Source: Methylomonas aurea (lineage in GTDB: Bacteria > Pseudomonadota > Gammaproteobacteria > Methylococcales > Methylomonadaceae). Taken from it: DNA of 64,000 nt. The stretch is from assembly GCF_024505045.1 (NCBI RefSeq), contig NZ_JANIBM010000001.1, positions 124,001 to 188,000 of the forward strand, written 5' to 3'. The position numbers were made by a program, and so were the translations under genes. Within the stretch, counting starts at the first letter, position 1. Each line of letters starts with the position of its first letter. This document shows positions 1 to 8,591 of the stretch, piece by piece. Below the pieces are notes generated by a model that worked only from the letters and a program-made list of their open reading frames with translations, was not told where the DNA came from and made no database searches.

Positions 1-2
1 GG

Positions 3-2054
3 CGCGCCACCTTCGTCTCAGCGGTGGCTTTACCGCTGTCGGTGGTGCCGGCCTTCATCGGTATGGACCTGTTCGGGTTTTCGTTGAACGTGATCACTTT
101 ACTGGCCTTGTCACTGGTGATCGGCATCCTGGTCGACGACGCCATCGTCGAGGTGGAAAACATCGTCCGCCATCTGCGAATGGGCAAGACGCCGTACCAG
201 GCGGCGATGGAGGCGGCCGACGAGATCGGCTTGGCCGTGGTCGCCACCACCTTTGCCTTGGTCGCGGTGTTTTTGCCGACCGCGTTCATGAGCGGCGTGG
301 CCGGCCGTTTTTTCAAACAGTTCGGCTGGACCGCGGCGCTGGCCGTGTTGGCGTCGCTGGTGGTGGCGCGGATGCTGACGCCGATGATGTCGGCCTATCT
401 GTTGCAAAGTACCGGCCACCGGGATAGCGCCGAAGGGCCGCTAATGCGCTGGTACATCCGGGCGGCTGCCTGGTGCCTGAGGCATCGCCTGCTTACCATG
501 GCCGGCGCGGCGGCGTTCTTCTTCGGCTCGTTGCTGTTGATTCCGCTGCTGCCGACCGGCTTCATTCCGGCCGACGACAATCCGCAAACCCAAGTTTTCG
601 TCGAATTGCCGCCGGGCGCCAGTTTGAACCAGACCCAAACCGTGGCGGAAGCCGCGCGAGGTTTGGTGGCCGACATCCAATACGTGAAAACCGTGTACAC
701 CACGATAGGTGCCGGCTCGGCCGGCAGCGACCCGATGGCCGGAGCTCAGGGTGCCGGCGAAGTGCGTAAAGCCACGCTGACCGTCACGCTGGCCAGCCGT
801 CGCGACCGGCCGGTGCGCAAGCAGGTGATCGAACAGCAGATTCGCCAGGCTCTGGAAAAGCTGCCCGGCGTGCGCACCAAAGTAGGCTTGGGTGCATCCG
901 GCGAGAAATACGTGTTGGTGTTGAGCGGCGACGATCCACAAACTCTGGCTAGCGCCGCCCGCGCCGTCGAGCGCGATCTGCGGACGATCCCCGGCCTGGG
1001 CAGTATCGCCTCCAGCGCCGCTTTGGTAAGACCGGAGATTGCGGTGCGCCCCGATTTTGCCCGAGCCGCCGACTTAGGAGTGACCACCTCCGCGTTGGCC
1101 GAGACGCTGCGCATAGCCACGGTCGGCGATTACGACTGGTCGCTGTCGAAACTGAATCTGGCCCAGCGCCAGGTGCCGATGGTGGTAAAACTGGCTGCCG
1201 CAGGCCGCCGCGATCTGGCGGTGCTGGAACGGTTGGCGGTGCCGTCGGCGAAAAGCGGCAGCGGCACGGTCTTGGTCGGCCAGGTGGCGAAGCTGGAACT
1301 GTCCAGCGGCCCGGCCGTGATCGACCGTTACGACCGCTCGCGCAACGTCAATTTCGAGATCGAGCTGTCCGGCCAGCCGCTCGGGGAAGTCACCGCCGCG
1401 GTCGCCAATCTGCCCAGCATCCGCAATCTGCCGGCGGGCGTCAAACGCATCAGCATCGGCGACGCCGAGATGATGGAAGAGCTGTTTTCCAGCTTCGGTT
1501 TGGCGATGCTGACCGGCTTGCTCTGCATCCTGGTGGTCTTGATTCTGCTGTTCAAGGACTTCATCCAGCCGATCACGATCCTGGCCGCGCTGCCGTTATC
1601 GTTCGGCGGCGGTTTCGTGGCCTTGCTGTTGACCGGCAAGGCCTTCTCGATGCCGTCGTTGATCGGTTTGGTAATGTTGATGGGCATCGCCACCAAAAAC
1701 TCGATTCTGCTGGTCGAATACGCCATTGTCGCTCGTCGCGACCACGGCATGAGCCGCTTCGATGCCTTGCTCGACGCCTGCCGCAAACGGGCGCGGCCGA
1801 TCGTGATGACCACCATCGCGATGGGCGCCGGGATGTTGCCGATTGCGCTGGGCACCGGCGATGCCGATGCCTCGTTTCGCAGCCCGATGGCGATCGCCGT
1901 GATCGGCGGTCTGATCACCTCGACCTTGCTCAGTTTGTTGGTGATTCCGGTGGCGTTTACCTATTTGGACGACGGCAAGCAATGGGCGCTGGCGCTGTGG
2001 CGGCGTTGCTTCGGCGACAAAACCGCCGCGATCCAGAAGCCGCTTTCGCATTGA
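3..2054 (+). CDS. RND (HAE1-type) efflux transporter, 3' part
   Basis: C-terminal about 683 residues of an inner-membrane resistance-nodulation-division pump, which exports hydrophobic or amphiphilic compounds using proton motive force together with a periplasmic adaptor and an outer-membrane channel. The frame is already open at the window edge and reads RATFVSAVALPLS, matching the TM2-TM3 region of the family, so the start lies upstream. Seen: the TM4 proton-relay motif GILVDDAIVEVEN (around base 135), a large periplasmic loop, and the TM10 motif ATKNSILLVEYA whose Lys corresponds to AcrB K940. The protein ends after the last helix with a short polar tail. Family length is about 1030 residues, so roughly a third is missing only because of the window edge. 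The substrate cannot be read from this part. Confidence 0.93.
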   Translation, partial: RATFVSAVALPLSVVPAFIGMDLFGFSLNVITLLALSLVIGILVDDAIVEVENIVRHLRMGKTPYQAAMEAADEIGLAVVATTFALVAVFLPTAFMSGVAGRFFKQFGWTAALAVLASLVVARMLTPMMSAYLLQSTGHRDSAEGPLMRWYIRAAAWCLRHRLLTMAGAAAFFFGSLLLIPLLPTGFIPADDNPQTQVFVELPPGASLNQTQTVAEAARGLVADIQYVKTVYTTIGAGSAGSDPMAGAQGAGEVRKATLTVTLASRRDRPVRKQVIEQQIRQALEKLPGVRTKVGLGASGEKYVLVLSGDDPQTLASAARAVERDLRTIPGLGSIASSAALVRPEIAVRPDFARAADLGVTTSALAETLRIATVGDYDWSLSKLNLAQRQVPMVVKLAAAGRRDLAVLERLAVPSAKSGSGTVLVGQVAKLELSSGPAVIDRYDRSRNVNFEIELSGQPLGEVTAAVANLPSIRNLPAGVKRISIGDAEMMEELFSSFGLAMLTGLLCILVVLILLFKDFIQPITILAALPLSFGGGFVALLLTGKAFSMPSLIGLVMLMGIATKNSILLVEYAIVARRDHGMSRFDALLDACRKRARPIVMTTIAMGAGMLPIALGTGDADASFRSPMAIAVIGGLITSTLLSLLVIPVAFTYLDDGKQWALALWRRCFGDKTAAIQKPLSH

Positions 2055-2064
2055 CCGCCAAGCA

Positions 2065-2083
2065 GGACCGGCGAGCCCGGTCC
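2065..2083 (+). terminator. GC-rich hairpin after the RND gene
   Basis: Perfect 7-bp inverted repeat GGACCGG / CCGGTCC with a 5-base loop, 10 bases after the RND stop. There is no T-run, so it may be a weak terminator or an mRNA 3' stabilising hairpin. Confidence 0.4.
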
Positions 2084-2237
2084 CGCGACTCCAAATGGTG
2101 CATAGTTGAGCGGTAGTTCGGCTAAACGTTCCAAATCGGTGCAGGACTTGGCGCAGGCCAGCAGTATTTTCGACTCGATAAGATTGGCGAGAAATTTGCT
2201 GGGCAGAAAGCCAAGGTCCACTTTCGACGAGTACGCC

Positions 2238-3410
2238 ATGCCCGCTTCGTTGCTCTCTGCCGTTCTCGGCAATTACCGGCTTCGCTATCAATTCCTGATC
2301 CTGTCCGGCTTGGTCGCGCTACCGACAGTGGTTAGTGCGGCCCTGGCCGCCAACTGCAACCCCGGCCTGTCGCCTGGGTTGTGGTTGGCGGTCGCTGCCA
2401 GTCAACTACCCTGCATGATCGCGCTGTACGTTGTGTACGCCGGATTGCGCAACGGTTTGCAAAGCCTGCTCGTGGCACAGCGCCAACTCGCGAGCGGCGA
2501 TTTCGGCGTGCGCTTGCAAGTCGCCGGCCACGACGAGTTGGCCGAGCTGGGCGTCGGTTTTAACGATACGGTGCGCGAGCTGGGCCGGCGGATGAACAAG
2601 GTGCAGGCTTCGATCCAGGAGGTGACCTACGCCGCCGATCAATTGCACCAAGGCTCCGGCCAGGTTGCCGACCAGCTCGACCTGCAACGCAAAAGCACGA
2701 CGATGATGGCCGCGGCCATCGAGCAAATGTCGGCCAGCATTCTCGGCGTGGCCGGGCAATGCCGGGAAACCGAAAAGATTTCTTCGACCACGCAACAACT
2801 GTCGCTGCAAGGCCAGCATTCGATCGATAGTTTTATTGCCGATATCAAGCAACTGTTCCTGGAAATAGAGGAATTGGCGGGTTTGATGCGCAACCTGGAG
2901 CAGCATTCCCAGCAAGTCTCGCAAATCTCGGAGATGATCAAGGCCATTTCCGAACAAACCAATTTGCTGGCGCTGAACGCCGCGATCGAGGCGGCGCGGG
3001 CCGGCGAATACGGCCGCGGTTTCGCCGTCGTGGCCGACGAAGTGCGGACGTTGGCACAACGGGTCCGGCTGTCGGCCGAGGAAATCACCGGCACCACCGA
3101 GGCGGTGCGCGAGCAAATCGATCGCGCCGTGCGTTCGATCGACGCCACGCAGCAACGCACCGAACAGGGCATGGACAAAGCTTACAGCGTCGAACGCGTG
3201 CTGGCCGGCATCAAGGAACATGCCGACAGCGCCTTGGACAACGTGTCGATGATCGCCGCCAGCACCGAACAGCAAAGTCAGGTCAGTCTGGAGATCGGCC
3301 GCAACGTGGAAAGCATCGCCCAGCATGTCGAGGAAAACAGCAAAGCCGCCCAGGAATCGGCGGCGATCGCCCGCCATTTGTCGAAACTGGCGCAAGTCGT
3401 AGCCCATTAA
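2238..3410 (+). CDS. methyl-accepting chemotaxis protein without a periplasmic sensor domain
   Basis: Chemoreceptor signalling to CheA/CheW. With the ATG at 2238 it has 390 residues: two membrane segments at about 17-40 and 48-72, joined by a loop of only about ten residues (CNPGLSPGL), then a HAMP-like segment ([20 protein letters not shown]) and a long coiled-coil domain. The domain carries the conserved hairpin tip ([20 protein letters not shown], then [14 protein letters not shown]). No C-terminal CheR/CheB-binding pentapeptide is visible. The frame stays open upstream to a TTG at 2106, which would add 44 polar residues; neither start has a strong ribosome site, so the N-terminus is uncertain. 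The receptor has no obvious ligand domain of its own, and the next gene, 20 bases on, may supply sensing. Confidence 0.88.
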   Translation: MPASLLSAVLGNYRLRYQFLILSGLVALPTVVSAALAANCNPGLSPGLWLAVAASQLPCMIALYVVYAGLRNGLQSLLVAQRQLASGDFGVRLQVAGHDELAELGVGFNDTVRELGRRMNKVQASIQEVTYAADQLHQGSGQVADQLDLQRKSTTMMAAAIEQMSASILGVAGQCRETEKISSTTQQLSLQGQHSIDSFIADIKQLFLEIEELAGLMRNLEQHSQQVSQISEMIKAISEQTNLLALNAAIEAARAGEYGRGFAVVADEVRTLAQRVRLSAEEITGTTEAVREQIDRAVRSIDATQQRTEQGMDKAYSVERVLAGIKEHADSALDNVSMIAASTEQQSQVSLEIGRNVESIAQHVEENSKAAQESAAIARHLSKLAQVVAH

Positions 3411-3430
3411 CCCGCACAGCAGGCTTTTCG

Positions 3431-4402
3431 ATGTCCGATACCTTAGTCTTGTTATGCGCAGCAGCCGGCTCGGTCGGTTCCGTATTCGCCGCGATCTGGC
3501 ACTGCCGCAATCGAACCCGGCTCGCCCAATTGGCCAGCCAACAGACCGGCATCGCCATCAACCGCGAGCTAAAGCAACTGCTCGGCAAGCTTCAGCAGCA
3601 TCGAGGAATGGCCAGCGGCTATCTGAACGGCGACGCCAGCTTCAAATATAAAATTTCGGCATTGCAGGCCGAAATCGACCGCGAAACGGAACAAATCGCC
3701 GCGCGCTTGCTGGCGTTACCCGCCCATCGCGCCGGATTCGAGTCGATTCAATCCCATTGGCGCAAATTGAGTCCGACCGTGCTGCACGGTACCCGCGAGC
3801 AGAGCTTCGATAACCACTGCCAGCTGATCTCGGCCGTATTGGATTTGATACGCGACATCGCCGAACGCAGCCTATTGCACCGCGATAGCGCCTGTCCGTT
3901 CGGTTTTATCGAGATCGTCTGGCATTTGTTGCCGGACACCGCCGAAGCGATCGGCCAAACCCGGGCGATCGGCACCGGTATCGCCGCCGCCGGCCGCAGC
4001 CTCAGCACCGAACGCATCAAACTGGGCTACTTGCTGACCCGCATCCGTAATGCCGCAGGGCGCCTCGAGTCGGGCATCGCCCGGACGCCGTCGGCAATGG
4101 CGGGTGCCGAGTTCCGGCGCAGCTTCGGCGAGGTGCAGCAGCGCATCGTCAGTCTGGTCGGCGATATCGAACAACAATTGTTGGCGACCGAACGCCCCGA
4201 AATCGACTCGGCCGGCTTTTTCGCCCACGCCACGCAGACACTGAACGGCGTGTTCGATCTGTACGACCGGGCCGAGGCGGTCGCCAACCGGGAGTTGCAA
4301 ACGCTGCTGGCCGGCGCCACCCGACTGGGCCGCCAATCGCTGGCGGCGCTGCTACTGGCGTTGGCTACCGCCGCTGCCGGCATCGTGCCGCTGGCGCTGT
4401 AA
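3431..4402 (+). CDS. membrane protein with NIT-like (nitrate/nitrite sensing type) helical domain
   Basis: 323 residues. An N-terminal hydrophobic segment (about 4-22) is followed by Arg-rich sequence. A helical domain then carries LLGKLQQHRGMASGYLNG at 50-67, which resembles the conserved LQxERGxSAGxL signature of NIT domains, and one hydrophobic segment closes the protein (about 302-323). Most of the protein is predicted helical and polar. By the positive-inside rule the domain after the first segment could be cytoplasmic, unusual for a NIT sensor, so topology is open. It begins 20 bases after the chemoreceptor stop and is probably cotranscribed. I infer an accessory sensor for that receptor; the family match is by eye and moderate. 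Confidence 0.6.
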   Translation: MSDTLVLLCAAAGSVGSVFAAIWHCRNRTRLAQLASQQTGIAINRELKQLLGKLQQHRGMASGYLNGDASFKYKISALQAEIDRETEQIAARLLALPAHRAGFESIQSHWRKLSPTVLHGTREQSFDNHCQLISAVLDLIRDIAERSLLHRDSACPFGFIEIVWHLLPDTAEAIGQTRAIGTGIAAAGRSLSTERIKLGYLLTRIRNAAGRLESGIARTPSAMAGAEFRRSFGEVQQRIVSLVGDIEQQLLATERPEIDSAGFFAHATQTLNGVFDLYDRAEAVANRELQTLLAGATRLGRQSLAALLLALATAAAGIVPLAL

Positions 4403-4519
4403 AACGGCGTCCGGCCGGAACGGCTTGTGTAACGGCGGGGTAAACCGTTACAGTGCCGCCGTTTGCCGCCCGACCTGCCCCATGGCAACGGCGGCTACCG
4501 GACCCGTTCGCGAATTTCG

Positions 4520-5878
4520 ATGCCCAACGCCAAACCCATACCGCAAGCCAAAGCCGATTTCCTGATCGGCAATTTGAGACCGCTCGCCGCCGATCCGTTT
4601 CGGACCTTATCCGCCTGGTGGCGCGACTACGGCGATGCGGTCGGTTTTCGAGTACTAACCCGGCAATTCTATATGTTCAGCCATCCGAGCATGGCGGAAC
4701 AAGCCTTGGTCCGCCAGGCCGATACATTCGCCAAAATGTACGATCCGCAAAAACCCAAGGGCCTGGAATTGGTGCTCGGTCAGGGTTTAGTCACCAGCCG
4801 CGGCGAATTGTGGCGCAATCAGCGGCGTTTGATGCAGCCGGTGTTTCAACGCGGCAACCTGAGCGCGTTGCAGCCGCAAATCGTCGCCGCCGGCCGCGAA
4901 ATGCTGCTGCGCTGGCAACGCTTGGGTGACGGCGTCCAAGTCAATCTGTGCGACGAAATGATGCGGCTTACGCTGGAAGTCATCACCCAAACCATGTTCG
5001 GCACCAGCGTGCTGGACCGGATCGACGCCATCGCTCCGGCGCTGGATACGGCATTGCGCCACGCCGCCGCATCGCTGCTGAATCCGTTATCCTTGCCGCC
5101 ATCGGTGCCGACGCCGCGCAATCGCGCCTTCAACCGGGCCATGGCGACGCTGGACGGCGTGGTTTACGGCATCATCGAACAGCGCCGCGCCCATCCGGCG
5201 CCGGCCGGCCGCGATTTGCTGGGCATGCTGTTGCAGGCGCGCGACGAGGACAGCGGGACCGGTATGAGCGACCGCCAACTGCGCGACGAAGTGTTGACCA
5301 TTTTCAGCGCCGGCCATGAGACTACTTCGAATTTACTGAGCTGGACCTTGTATTTGTTGGCCCGGCATCCGGACGTGCTCGGTCGTTTGCGGCGGGAGTT
5401 GCAGGCTTTGCCGGCCGAGGAAGACTGGCAGTTTGCCGATCTGCAAAGCCTCGAATACTGCAAGGCGGTCCTGAACGAATCGCTGCGGCTGCGACCGCCG
5501 GTCGGTGTGATCATGCGCAAAATCCAGCGCGACGCCGAAGTCGAAGGCTACCGGCTCGCAGCCGGAAGCTTGGCGTTGTTCAATATTTTCAACCTGCACC
5601 ACCATCCGCAATTCTGGAGCGATTCGGAGCGTTTCGATCCGGAGCGCTTTCTCGGCAACCGCAGCCACCGCTTTGCCTTCATGCCGTTCGGCGCCGGCGA
5701 ACGGATTTGTATCGGCAACCATTTCGCCTTGCTGGAGAGCCAGTTGCTGTTGAGCCTGATCGTGCGCCATTACGATATCGAATTGCTCGATCCGGGCGAG
5801 GCGGAGATCGAAATGATGGTGAGCCTGCGGCCGAAAGGCGGTTTGCAGGTACGGCTGCAGCGGTTGGCAAAACCTTAA
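4520..5878 (+). CDS. cytochrome P450
   Basis: Soluble haem-thiolate monooxygenase of 452 residues. Seen: I-helix oxygen-activation motif AGHETT at 264-269, K-helix ExxR as ESLR at 320-323, and the haem loop FGAGERICIG with the ligand Cys397. The N-terminal half (QGLVTSRGELWRNQRRLM) resembles the CYP4/CYP110-like bacterial P450s that often hydroxylate fatty acyl or terpenoid compounds; it does not look like CYP51. The ATG at 4520 is chosen because the sequence from there is typical of the family; an in-frame TTG at 4463 adds 19 unconvincing residues. No ferredoxin or reductase gene is adjacent, so redox partners must be encoded elsewhere. Substrate unknown. Confidence 0.93.
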   Translation: MPNAKPIPQAKADFLIGNLRPLAADPFRTLSAWWRDYGDAVGFRVLTRQFYMFSHPSMAEQALVRQADTFAKMYDPQKPKGLELVLGQGLVTSRGELWRNQRRLMQPVFQRGNLSALQPQIVAAGREMLLRWQRLGDGVQVNLCDEMMRLTLEVITQTMFGTSVLDRIDAIAPALDTALRHAAASLLNPLSLPPSVPTPRNRAFNRAMATLDGVVYGIIEQRRAHPAPAGRDLLGMLLQARDEDSGTGMSDRQLRDEVLTIFSAGHETTSNLLSWTLYLLARHPDVLGRLRRELQALPAEEDWQFADLQSLEYCKAVLNESLRLRPPVGVIMRKIQRDAEVEGYRLAAGSLALFNIFNLHHHPQFWSDSERFDPERFLGNRSHRFAFMPFGAGERICIGNHFALLESQLLLSLIVRHYDIELLDPGEAEIEMMVSLRPKGGLQVRLQRLAKP

Positions 5879-5932
5879 CCGATTTTCCCTAGGGGGGTCG
5901 TTTGCCGCTGCCGTGTCCGGCCGGAAGTTGCG

Positions 5933-7000
5933 TTAACCGCCCGCGTCCTTAAGGTCCTGGTTTTCGTTGCTGATCAGCCAATCCAGCACCAGGGCGTAAC
6001 TGGTCGCCAGCAGGGTCGGGCCGATGAATACGCCGATGAAGCCGAACGCCAGCAGGCCGCCGAAGATGCCGAATACGATCAGGACGAACGGCAATTCGAC
6101 TTCGCGGCTGATCAGGACCGGCCGCAACCAATTGTCTATCGTGCCGACGAACAGCAAGAACCACAGTGCGATAAAAATCGCCCGGCCGGTTTCGCCGTCC
6201 ACCAGCAGCCATAACGCAACCGGCAGCCAGACCACGGTGCCGGCGGCCGGAATCAGCATCAAAAAGAAAGCGACGACGCCCAGCACGAAGGCGTAGGGCA
6301 CGTCGGCAAGTACGAAGCCGAGCATCGAAGCCAACGCTTGAACCAGCGCGGTACCGATGATGCCGTATACCACGGCGCGCAAGCTGGAGCGGACGATGTG
6401 CAGAATGCGTTGGCTGCGTTCGCCGGCCAGGCGCCGAACCGCAATCACCACGTGTTCGGCAACCCGTTCGCCGTCGCGGTAGAAAAAAAACAACACCAGA
6501 ATGCTCAGGCCCATATGCATCAACTGGCCGCCGAGCTTGATGCCTTGCTGCAAAATCCAGGTGCCGGCCCCGAGGGCGTAGGGGCGGGCCAGTTTCACCA
6601 GCCGGCTGGTATCTTCGCCTATGCTTTGCCAAACCGATTTGGCCTTTTCGCCAATCCATGGCAGCCGCTCCAGCCATTCCGGGGCCGGCGGCCACGTGTG
6701 CACACTTTGGTTGAGCCATTGCAGCAGGCGGTTGATGTCTTCGGTGAAGCTGAATCCGGCGGTGGCGAACGGCGTCAACAACAGGATGCCGATCGGCAGC
6801 ACCATGGTTGCCGCGGCGCGATTGGCGCTGAAATGCCATTCCCGCAAGCGGGAATAGAGCGGCCAGGTGACGAAACATAAGATTGCCGCCCACAGCAAAT
6901 CGAACACAAACGGCTGCAACACCTGGTAACAGGCAAACAATAACAGGCCCAACGCGGCCAGACTGGCGGCTTTTTCGTAACGCGTGTTTTGCATGCTCAT
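5933..7000 (-). CDS. AI-2E family transporter (YdiK/PerM-like)
   Basis: Polytopic inner-membrane protein of 355 residues from the ATG at 7000 (MSMQNTRYEKAASLAALG). It has hydrophobic segments near the N-terminus (about 15-32 and 34-50), a central polar stretch, and a C-terminal bundle including VLGVVAFFLMLIPAAGTVVW and IVFGIFGGLLAFGFIGVFIGP. The GxxGxFIGP signature and overall architecture are those of the AI-2E exporter/PerM superfamily; the substrate of most members is not known. It is transcribed toward the P450 gene and separated from divergent moaB by about 150 bases. An upstream in-frame ATG at 7024 would add eight residues. Confidence 0.88.
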   Translation of the reverse strand: MSMQNTRYEKAASLAALGLLLFACYQVLQPFVFDLLWAAILCFVTWPLYSRLREWHFSANRAAATMVLPIGILLLTPFATAGFSFTEDINRLLQWLNQSVHTWPPAPEWLERLPWIGEKAKSVWQSIGEDTSRLVKLARPYALGAGTWILQQGIKLGGQLMHMGLSILVLFFFYRDGERVAEHVVIAVRRLAGERSQRILHIVRSSLRAVVYGIIGTALVQALASMLGFVLADVPYAFVLGVVAFFLMLIPAAGTVVWLPVALWLLVDGETGRAIFIALWFLLFVGTIDNWLRPVLISREVELPFVLIVFGIFGGLLAFGFIGVFIGPTLLATSYALVLDWLISNENQDLKDAGG

Positions 7001-7148
7001 TGGCGGCCTGCACCGGTTTAACAATACTGGTCCGGAGTTTACGGCATTATCGAGTGGGCCGGTATCGCCGCTTGCGGCTTAATCAGCGCTTGCTTGGCCG
7101 GCGACGCATTCACTAGAATGCGGCAGCGACATTTTGGAGGCCCTTGCC

Positions 7149-7670
7149 GTGAACGAATCCCGTGAATTCATTCCGATCAATATCGCGGTATTGACCGTAT
7201 CCGACACCCGCAGCGAAGCCGACGATACTTCCGGCCGCGTGCTCGCCGATGGCCTGCTCGCGGCCGGGCATATGTTGGCCGACAAAAAAATCGTCCGCGA
7301 CGATATTTACCAGATCCGCGCTGCCGTCAGCCAATGGATCGCCGATCCGGGCGTAAATGCGGTAATCACCACCGGCGGCACCGGGGTAACCGGGCGCGAT
7401 GGCACCCCGGAAGCGGTGCTGCCGTTACTGGACAAGGTGCTGGACGGTTTCGGCGAAGTGTTCCGGATGCTGTCCTACCAGGACATCAAAAGTTCGACGA
7501 TGCAGTCGCGAGCGCTGGCCGGCGTTGCCAATGCCACCTATATATTCTGCGTGCCGGGTTCGTCCGGCGCCTGCCGCACGGCTTGGGAGGCGCTGATCAA
7601 GGATCAATTGGATTACCGTACCCGGCCTTGCAACCTGGTGCAACTGATGCCGCGTTTGCTGGAGAAATGA
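7149..7670 (+). CDS. moaB: molybdenum cofactor biosynthesis protein B
   Basis: 173-residue MogA/MoaB-fold protein acting on molybdopterin. The nucleotide/pterin-binding signature TGGTGVTGRDGTPEAV is present, followed by FGEVFRMLSYQDIKSSTMQSR and CVPGSSGAC, all in the family order. The GTG at 7149 is selected because a GGAGG at 7136-7140 lies eight bases ahead; longer starts would overlap that ribosome site. The stop overlaps the next gene in an ATGA arrangement, so translation is likely coupled. Other moa/mog genes are not in the window. Confidence 0.93.
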   Translation: MNESREFIPINIAVLTVSDTRSEADDTSGRVLADGLLAAGHMLADKKIVRDDIYQIRAAVSQWIADPGVNAVITTGGTGVTGRDGTPEAVLPLLDKVLDGFGEVFRMLSYQDIKSSTMQSRALAGVANATYIFCVPGSSGACRTAWEALIKDQLDYRTRPCNLVQLMPRLLEK

Positions 7671-8029
7671 TGCGCCGGACTTGTTTATTGTTGGCCGCCC
7701 TCGGCGGTTTTTGCGGAGTGGCGCTGGGCGCGTTCGGCGCCCACGGCTTGAAACATCTGCTAAGCGACTACCAATTGGACATCTATAAAACCGCGGTAAA
7801 TTACCAGATGTGGCACAGCTTGGCGCTGGGGCTGGTGGCGCTGTTGCCCGAGAGGGCGGCTCTGCGTTGGGCGGGATGGCTGCTGGCGCTGGGCATCCTG
7901 CTGTTTTCGGGCAGTCTATACTTGCTGGCGATATTCGATATCAAATGGCTGGGTATGGTCACGCCGCTGGGCGGCCTGGCGTTTCTGGCGGCCTGGGGCC
8001 TGATGGCCTACGCCGCGCTTCGAGAATAA
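7667..8029 (+). CDS. DUF423 small membrane protein (YgdD-like)
   Basis: 120 residues with about four hydrophobic helices. The glycine-rich N-terminus (LLLAALGGFCGVALGAFGAHGLK) and the middle YQMWHSLALGLVAL are characteristic of DUF423. The function of the family is not established. Start ATG at 7667 overlaps the moaB stop (ATGATG, giving MMRRT); the second ATG is also possible. Confidence 0.88.
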   Translation: MMRRTCLLLAALGGFCGVALGAFGAHGLKHLLSDYQLDIYKTAVNYQMWHSLALGLVALLPERAALRWAGWLLALGILLFSGSLYLLAIFDIKWLGMVTPLGGLAFLAAWGLMAYAALRE

Positions 8030-8042
8030 GCAGGAGTCACCG

Positions 8043-8588
8043 ATGGAGTCCAAACCGCCCGTTAGACCGTCCGCCCCGCCACCGGCTGCCAGCCGGCCCG
8101 GCGCCAGCCGCAACGTGCGCGACGACACGCACGACGTCAAAGTGCCTCAAGTGCCGGAAGATGCCATGCTCAAGGCGTTAAACGCGGTGATCCATTTCGC
8201 CGTCCGCATCCTGGCGGTACTGATGGTACTGGTGATTTTATGGGGCGTTGCCGACGTGGTGTATGTGATCTATCAACGCCTGGTCGCGGAACCGTTTATG
8301 ATGTTGACGGTCTCGGACATATTATTGATTTTCGGTTCGTTCATGGCCGTGCTGATCGCGATCGAGATTTTCATCAACATCACGTTGTACATTAAGCACG
8401 ACACGCTACCGATTAAAATGGTCATCGCCACGGCGTTAATGGCCGTAGCCCGAAAAGTGATCATGTTGGATTTCAAGGACCTGGACCCGGCTTACATCGT
8501 CGCGATCGCCGCGGTGATCGTGTCTTTGGGCCTGACTTATTGGCTGATTTCCTATAAACCGCAACCCGTCAAAACAGAAGAGCGATAA
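8043..8588 (+). CDS. PsiE-family (phosphate-starvation-inducible E) membrane protein
   Basis: 181 residues: a Pro/Arg-rich cytoplasmic N-terminus of about 45 residues, then four membrane segments (about 55-78, 92-112, 118-137, 148-168). The segment DILLIFGSFMAVLIAIEIF and the following INITLYIKHDTLPIKMVIAT match the PsiE superfamily. AGGAG at 8031-8035 precedes the ATG. It sits between the DUF423 gene (13 bases upstream) and pepN (3 bases downstream), so these genes probably form one transcript. Physiological role of PsiE is poorly defined; no Pho box was recognised here. Confidence 0.85.
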   Translation: MESKPPVRPSAPPPAASRPGASRNVRDDTHDVKVPQVPEDAMLKALNAVIHFAVRILAVLMVLVILWGVADVVYVIYQRLVAEPFMMLTVSDILLIFGSFMAVLIAIEIFINITLYIKHDTLPIKMVIATALMAVARKVIMLDFKDLDPAYIVAIAAVIVSLGLTYWLISYKPQPVKTEER

Positions 8589-8591
8589 GCC

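Noticed and set aside
2406-3407. 333-codon minus-strand frame over the chemoreceptor
   Set aside because: Shadow; the conserved receptor signalling tip is on the plus strand.
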